Assembly: GCA_025963965.1 (NCBI GenBank)
Contig: JAOPZS010000116.1
Location: forward strand, 1 to 34,364
Length of the DNA: 34,364 bases
Reading direction: 5' to 3'
Source of the DNA: Solirubrobacterales bacterium
GTDB lineage: Bacteria > Actinomycetota > Thermoleophilia > Solirubrobacterales > Solirubrobacteraceae
How positions within the stretch are numbered: the stretch's first letter is position 1; each line of letters starts with the position of its first letter. Below the pieces are notes generated by a model. The model was not told the DNA's origin. It did not search any database and saw only the letters and a list, made by a program, of their open reading frames with translations. The position numbers and the translations under genes were made by a program. Positions 30,500 through 34,364 of the stretch are shown piece after piece.

Positions 30500-30517
30500 A
30501 TGAAGCGACGATGAAAG
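30500..30517 (-). promoter_or_regulatory. Pho-box-like direct repeat upstream of the two-component operon
   Basis: On the minus strand CTTTCAT (30517 to 30511) and GCTTCAT (30506 to 30500) are separated by 4 bases, giving an 11-base period. OmpR/PhoB regulators typically bind such 7-mers; the E. coli pho box has CTGTCAT repeats with the same spacing. The site is 53-70 bases before the ATG of the first gene, suitable for autoregulation. Confidence 0.45.
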
Positions 30518-30554
30518 GAGCGGGCGAGCTGCGGCGGGAGTCTGCCGGTTGAAC

Positions 30555-30977
30555 CTACGTCGATTGCACCGTCGCGGCACCGACGGGTTCGCCACTCTCC
30601 CGCCATGGACTTTCGGAAAGCCCTTGATCGGCACTGCCGCCCTGATGGGATTTCACCTGCCGGGCTTTGGCGCCCCGCAGCGAGATCAGCCCTGCCGTGA
30701 GGGCGCAGGCGACAAACAGCGCTCTGCGCCCCCGTCGCTTCGGCTTAGGCGGTGGCTCTTCGATAGCGCCCGCAGCGCGCCGGAGCGACGTCGCCGCTTC
30801 CCGGAGTTTCCTGTAGAGCTTCTTGTCCTCCGCTGCCTTCCCGCCCTCCTTGCTGCCACGGCGGTACACCTCGCGCAGCCGGGTCGCCGCTTCCCGTAAC
30901 TGCTTCTGCACGTAATCGTCCTCGGCTATGCGCCGGAGATAAGGGAGGGCAGCCTTGGACTGCTTGCGCTTCGCCAT
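30555..30977 (-). CDS. Small helical membrane protein of unknown function
   Basis: This 140-residue protein has AGAGGAG 6 bases before the ATG. Residues 1-72 are helical and charged with an internal repeat (QLREAATRLREVYRR and KLREAATSLRRAAG), probably a coiled coil. A Pro/Lys/Arg linker is followed by one transmembrane helix (about 86-101, ALFVACALTAGLISL) and a hydrophilic tail. It follows the DUF4235 gene by 28 bases on the same strand and is probably in the same operon. No family name is recognised. Confidence 0.75.
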   Translation of the reverse strand: MAKRKQSKAALPYLRRIAEDDYVQKQLREAATRLREVYRRGSKEGGKAAEDKKLYRKLREAATSLRRAAGAIEEPPPKPKRRGRRALFVACALTAGLISLRGAKARQVKSHQGGSADQGLSESPWRESGEPVGAATVQST

Positions 30978-31005
30978 TTCTTTCTCCTCTGTCTACGTTG
31001 ACGGC

Positions 31006-31284
31006 CTATGCAGGATCTGGACGTTCCTCGCCCGGCCAACGTCCGGTCAGCTTGCTGAACAAGCGGCGGGAGCCGTGGTCGAACAGTCCTTTGAGGGCGC
31101 GGAAGATCGCGCCCTCGAGCAGCAGCGCCGGAATCAGCTTCCGCAATTGGACCTGGCGGTGCTTGGCGTCGGGAGGCTCCTGGTCGTCCACCACACCCCA
31201 CAGGCCCTCGAACGCCTTCTTGCCAACAGCTCCGGCGATTATTCCTCCGAGCACGCTGAACGGGACAAACAGAATCTTGCTCAT
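31006..31284 (-). CDS. DUF4235-like membrane protein
   Basis: The protein has 92 residues. VLGGIIAGAVGKKAFEGLWGVV followed by DDQEPPDAKH matches the actinobacterial DUF4235 pattern: a glycine-rich N-terminal helix, an acidic EPPD turn, then a second amphipathic helix with LLEGAIFRALKGLFDH. Function unknown. The ATG overlaps the stop of the YihY gene (ATGA), so the two are translationally coupled. Confidence 0.82.
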   Translation of the reverse strand: MSKILFVPFSVLGGIIAGAVGKKAFEGLWGVVDDQEPPDAKHRQVQLRKLIPALLLEGAIFRALKGLFDHGSRRLFSKLTGRWPGEERPDPA

Positions 31285-32324
31285 GCGGACGTCTGCTCCT
31301 TTGCTTTCATCTTGCGCGTGTCGCGAGGCTCGATGAACGGCTCACGCTCGGGCGGGTTGCCCGCCTCGATGAAGCGTCCTCGCTCGAGCTCGGCGTTGAA
31401 CTCGGCGCCGAGCAGGATGGCGATATTGGAGAGCCACAGCCAGACCAGAAACACGACGACCGCAGCAAGCGCGCCGTAGGTCTTGTTGTAGGAGGAGAAA
31501 TTCGCCACGTAGAGAGCGAACGCGGCGGAGGCGATGAGCCAGACCGCGACTGCGACGATCGAACCCGGACTGATCCAGCGAAAACCGGGATGCCGCACGT
31601 TGGGAGCAGCCCAGTAGAGAATTGCCAGCATGAAGCTGACAAGCAGGACGAGGACGGGCCACTTGGCGATGTCCCAAACCTGCACCGCACTGGATCCGAC
31701 GCCGACCAGATCGCCAACCTGCTTGGCCAGCCCGCCCGTCAGCACGACCGCGACTGAGATGATCGCGAGCAGAACGACGGTGACGATGGTGACGCCGACC
31801 CGCACGGGGAGCGTCTTCCAGATCGGGCGACCCTCTTCAACGTCGTATATCGCGTTGGAGGCCCGCATGAACGCCGCGACGTAGCCGGACGCCGACCACA
31901 GCGCGCCTGCGAGCCCCGCGACGAAGATGATCCCCGCGGCACCTTGGCTCTTGTTCAGGTTCTGGATGGCACTCGTAAAGATGCTCTTGGCCGGTCCCGG
32001 CGCAACCTTTCCGAGGTTTTCGATCAGCGGTTCGGTCGCCGAGTGACCGATCAGGCCGAGGATCGAGACCAGCGCGATGATCGCCGGGAAGATCGCCAAC
32101 ACGCCGTAGTAGGTGAGGGCAGCGGCCAGGTCTGTGACGTTGTCGCGGCGGAACTCGCTGACAGTGCGCTTGAAGACGCCGGCCCACGACCGCGTGCTCA
32201 AGCCGGTGGGTGTCTCCGGGGCGCGCCCGCCGCTTTCACGCCCGTCGCGCTCACGCCCGTCGCTCTCGACCACACGACCGTTGCCTTCAGTTGGTTCGCC
32301 GAGGCGCTCTCTGGTTCGCGGCAT
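31281..32324 (-). CDS. YihY/BrkB-family inner-membrane protein
   Basis: This 347-residue protein has a charged N-terminal tail (about 45 residues) and then AAALTYYGVLAIFPAIIAL, the family signature. About six transmembrane helices follow, including GALWSASGYVAAFMRASNAIY and NKTYGALAAVVVFLVWLWLS, with a hydrophilic C-terminal tail. The family was once called ribonuclease BN, wrongly; its true role (transport or envelope integrity) is unsettled. GAGAGGAG lies before the start; an earlier ATG 11 bases upstream is in another frame and ends quickly. It is first in a three-gene operon. Confidence 0.95.
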   Translation of the reverse strand: MPRTRERLGEPTEGNGRVVESDGRERDGRESGGRAPETPTGLSTRSWAGVFKRTVSEFRRDNVTDLAAALTYYGVLAIFPAIIALVSILGLIGHSATEPLIENLGKVAPGPAKSIFTSAIQNLNKSQGAAGIIFVAGLAGALWSASGYVAAFMRASNAIYDVEEGRPIWKTLPVRVGVTIVTVVLLAIISVAVVLTGGLAKQVGDLVGVGSSAVQVWDIAKWPVLVLLVSFMLAILYWAAPNVRHPGFRWISPGSIVAVAVWLIASAAFALYVANFSSYNKTYGALAAVVVFLVWLWLSNIAILLGAEFNAELERGRFIEAGNPPEREPFIEPRDTRKMKAKEQTSA

Positions 32325-32465
32325 CCCGCATCGCTCCTCTCGAGCTCATTTGTTCCGCTGTCGGGCGCGTCCGATCAGAAGTCCCGCGAGGGACGCTCCG
32401 GGTCACTGCAAGCGCAAACGGATTTTCACGCGCAGTGCGCGATGCGCCGGATGCGACGGGACCGC

Positions 32466-32486
32466 CTCTCGGGTTACCTCCGAGAG
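32466..32486. promoter_or_regulatory. 7-bp inverted repeat near the start of the YihY transcript
   Basis: CTCTCGG (32466-32472) and CCGAGAG (32480-32486) flank 7 bases. They lie directly downstream of the candidate -10 at 32486-32491, where transcription would start, so this is an operator or a leader hairpin. The 141-base leader to the YihY ATG otherwise shows nothing clear. Confidence 0.35.
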
Positions 32487-32510
32487 TTCCCAGATCGCAG
32501 CGGTATAAAC
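32486..32510 (-). promoter_or_regulatory. Candidate general-stress-sigma (SigB-like) promoter for the YihY operon
   Basis: On the minus strand GTTTAT (32510 to 32505) and GGGAAC (32491 to 32486) are 13 bases apart. SigB-type promoters have GTTT and GGGTAT-like boxes at 12-15 bases. The -10 is imperfect. Confidence 0.3.
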
Positions 32511-32589
32511 GGACAATTGCTGGGAAGTCACCAGAATCATCCTTGCGCAGCGCTATTTCGAAGGCTCGGTTGACAACTGGCGCTGGAGG

Positions 32590-32679
32590 CGGAAGGGGGG
32601 GGATTCGAACCCCCGAGACGGGGTTCGCCCGTCTAGCGGTTTTCAAGACCGCCGCATTCAACCGCTCTGCCACCCTTCC
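32590..32679 (-). tRNA. tRNA-Ser (anticodon UGA)
   Basis: The minus strand folds as a class II tRNA. Acceptor GGAAGGG pairs with CCCTTCC. The anticodon arm is GCGGT-CTTGAAA-ACCGC with anticodon TGA. There is a long variable arm (GACGGG-CGAAC-CCCGTC), T-loop GTTCGAATC and discriminator G. It reads UCA/UCN serine codons. The 3' CCA is not encoded. No integrase or duplicated 3' end is seen near it. Confidence 0.97.
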
Positions 32680-32693
32680 GCGTGCTCGACGGC

Positions 32694-32722
32694 ATCTTAT
32701 TTGTAGTGGAAGCCGTGGTCAG
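32694..32722 (-). promoter_or_regulatory. Promoter of tRNA-Ser
   Basis: On the minus strand CTGACC (32722 to 32717) and TAAGAT (32699 to 32694) are 17 bases apart, and the predicted start is about 8 bases before the tRNA. A good sigma-A-type match. Confidence 0.5.
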
Positions 32723-32805
32723 CCGGACGGGGGTGCCCGGAGCGTCCCAGGATCATCCCAGCAACGGGACAGCTTGAGCCCAGGACGCCGGTCGAGCATC
32801 CCGGC

Positions 32806-34364
32806 ATGACAACAGCCGAGCTCGTCCGCAAGCCGTTTCCGCGCAGCCGTCCGCGTCCTCGTCCCCCGTACCCTCCCTCCCCGCGTGAGAGCGCGCCTCA
32901 GCCTTCTGGCCCGAGCTGGGCGCGGCCGGCGCTGCTCGCTCTGCTGGCGCTGACGGCGCTCGCGTACGTCTGGGACCTGAGCGCCTCGGGCTACGCCAAC
33001 TCCTTCTACGCGGCTGCCGTCCAGGCCGGCACGAAGAGCTGGAAGGCGATGTTCTTCGGATCGCTCGACTCGTCGAGCTTCATCACCGTCGACAAGCCGC
33101 CCGCGTCCCTGTGGGTGATGGCGCTGTCGGGGCGGATCTTCGGCTTCAGCAGCTGGAGCATGCTGCTGCCGCAGGCGCTCGAGGGCGTCGCTGCCGTCGC
33201 GCTGCTGCACGCGGCGGTCAAGCGCTGGTTCGGCGCGGCGGCCGGGCTGATCGCAGGGACCGTCTTCGCATTGACGCCGGTAGCCGCGCTGATGTTCCGC
33301 TTCAACAACCCGGATGCGCTGCTCGTGCTGATGCTCGTCGCCGCGGCCTACTGCCTGGTGCGGGCGCTCGAGGCGGGCTCGACGAGGTGGATCGTGGCGG
33401 TCGGGACGATGCTCGGCATTGCCTTCCTCGCGAAGATGATGCAGGCATTCCTCGTCGTGCCGGCCTTCGCCGGCGTCTACCTGCTGGCTGCTCCGGTGAC
33501 GCTGCGGCGTCGGCTCGGGCAGCTGCTCGCCGGCGGCTTGGCACTGCTCGTGAGCGCCGGCTGGTGGGTCGCGATCGTCGCCCTCTGGCCCCCAGGGTCC
33601 CGTCCCTACATCGACGGCTCGCCTGACAACAGCATCCTCAACCTGATCACCGGCTACAACGGTTTCGGCCGGATCGTCGGCGCGAGCGGCCCGGGCGGCG
33701 GCGGCGTCAACTTCAGCGGCGCGACCGGTCCGCTGCGGCTGTTCGACTCGCTGATGGGCGGCCAGGCGTCGTGGCTGCTGCCGGCGGCCCTGATCGGATT
33801 GCTCGGCGGCCTGTGGGCGAGGCGGGGCACACCGCGCACCGACCGGCCACGGGCGGCGCTGCTGCTCTGGGGCGGATGGTTGCTCGTCACGGCCGCCGTG
33901 TTCAGCTTCGCGGGCGGCGTGATCCACACCTACTACACCGTTGCGCTCGCCCCTGCGATCGCGGCACTGGTCGGTATCGGCGCGTGCCTGGCGTGGCGCC
34001 ATCGCGGCAACGTCGCCGTGCGGCTCGCCGTCGCGGTGGCTCTTGCCGCGACCGCGCTGTGGGCGCACGCGCTGCTCGGCCGCACGCCCTCCTTCGAACC
34101 ATGGCTGAGCGCGGCGATCCTGCCCGTCGGGCTGCTCGCCGCCGCCGGCCTGCTGTTCGCGCCGCAGCTCGGCCGCCGCCTGGCCGTAGCCACCGTCGTG
34201 CTCGCGGCGTTCGCCGCGCTCGCCGGACCGACGGCGTATGCGATCGACACGATCGTCACGCCCAAGTCCGGCTCGACCGTCTCCGCCGGCCCGGCCGTGG
34301 CGGGCGCCGGGGGCAGGATGGGCCCGGGCGGCGGTCGTCCCGGTGGCTTCGGCGGCGGCGCGCC
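32806..34364 (+). CDS. ArnT-like membrane glycosyltransferase (GT39/PMT-type), partial
   Basis: The gene starts at ATG 32806 and runs off the right edge after 519 codons without a stop. After a Pro/Arg-rich cytoplasmic tail (about 35 residues) comes a helix, then a loop with YANSFYAAAVQAGTKSWKAM, FFGSLD and ITVDKPPASLW. The Asp in DKPP is in the position of the catalytic acid loop of ArnT/PMT enzymes. FRFNNPDALLVLML and GGVIHTYYTVALAPA are further family-like segments. About ten helices follow, then a Gly-rich stretch (GGRMGPGGGRPGGFGGG) at the edge. Such enzymes transfer a sugar from a polyprenyl phosphate to an acceptor outside the membrane; donor and acceptor are unknown. No clear Shine-Dalgarno. 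Confidence 0.9.
   Translation, partial: MTTAELVRKPFPRSRPRPRPPYPPSPRESAPQPSGPSWARPALLALLALTALAYVWDLSASGYANSFYAAAVQAGTKSWKAMFFGSLDSSSFITVDKPPASLWVMALSGRIFGFSSWSMLLPQALEGVAAVALLHAAVKRWFGAAAGLIAGTVFALTPVAALMFRFNNPDALLVLMLVAAAYCLVRALEAGSTRWIVAVGTMLGIAFLAKMMQAFLVVPAFAGVYLLAAPVTLRRRLGQLLAGGLALLVSAGWWVAIVALWPPGSRPYIDGSPDNSILNLITGYNGFGRIVGASGPGGGGVNFSGATGPLRLFDSLMGGQASWLLPAALIGLLGGLWARRGTPRTDRPRAALLLWGGWLLVTAAVFSFAGGVIHTYYTVALAPAIAALVGIGACLAWRHRGNVAVRLAVAVALAATALWAHALLGRTPSFEPWLSAAILPVGLLAAAGLLFAPQLGRRLAVATVVLAAFAALAGPTAYAIDTIVTPKSGSTVSAGPAVAGAGGRMGPGGGRPGGFGGGA

Noticed and set aside
32570-32592. TTGACA at 32570 as a plus-strand promoter for the glycosyltransferase
   Set aside because: No -10 at a suitable distance, and the tRNA gene on the other strand lies in between.
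32287-32673. Minus-strand frame beginning MAERLNAAVLKTARRANP, and the plus-strand frame with GGIRTPETGFARLAVFKTAAF
   Set aside because: Both are translations of the two strands of the tRNA-Ser gene, a well-known kind of false gene.
32590-32806. tRNA-Ser as an attachment site of an integrated element
   Set aside because: No integrase gene and no duplicated tRNA 3' end were seen on either side within the window.

Overview
The window is high-GC DNA (roughly 65-70% by eye) with dense genes, frequent GTG starts, 4-base GTGA/ATGA overlaps, and many exported proteins. Actinobacterial -10 hexamers (TAGGCT, TAGCCT, TATGCT) lie 6-11 bases before several start codons. Together with the Cys-paired Ig-like repeat protein and the abundance of arylsulfotransferase paralogues, this points to an actinobacterium, most likely class Thermoleophilia (Solirubrobacterales-like). 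The lineage is an inference from gene content, not a database result.

Layout. 1-2518: a partial nucleotidyltransferase (minus strand), then an overlapping thyA-folA-HIT operon for dTMP and folate metabolism. 2592-6654: a secreted protein of unknown function, a small membrane protein, an SDR oxidoreductase, and an overlapping GNAT/HAD pair. 6775-10326: a secreted surface protein of eleven Ig-like repeats plus an IPT/TIG domain. 10361-15204: an Asp-nucleophile alpha/beta hydrolase divergent from an SRPBCC protein, a SNF2 helicase with a HARP-like N-terminus, and a secreted protein of unknown function.

15233-27850 is the most unusual part: five arylsulfotransferase (ASST) proteins and one Tat-exported, formylglycine-type sulfatase within about 12.6 kb. 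The ASST proteins appear to be held outside the membrane in different ways: one fused to a 14-helix MFS transporter, one with a signal anchor, one lipoprotein, and two with N-terminal hydrophobic signals. A 55-residue lipoprotein lies among them. The set suggests extracytoplasmic, PAPS-independent sulfuryl transfer between phenolic compounds, with sulfate-ester hydrolysis by the sulfatase and possibly export of a product by the fused transporter. The substrates cannot be read from the sequence.

27895-30447 is a two-component operon (small acidic secreted protein, OmpR-type regulator, histidine kinase) preceded by a pho-box-like direct repeat. 30555-32324 is a membrane/envelope operon (YihY/BrkB, DUF4235, and a small helical membrane protein). 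Then come tRNA-Ser(UGA) and the start of an ArnT-like membrane glycosyltransferase that runs off the right edge. No insertion sequence, integrase, prophage gene or CRISPR array was seen, and no stretch over 300 bases lacks a gene.
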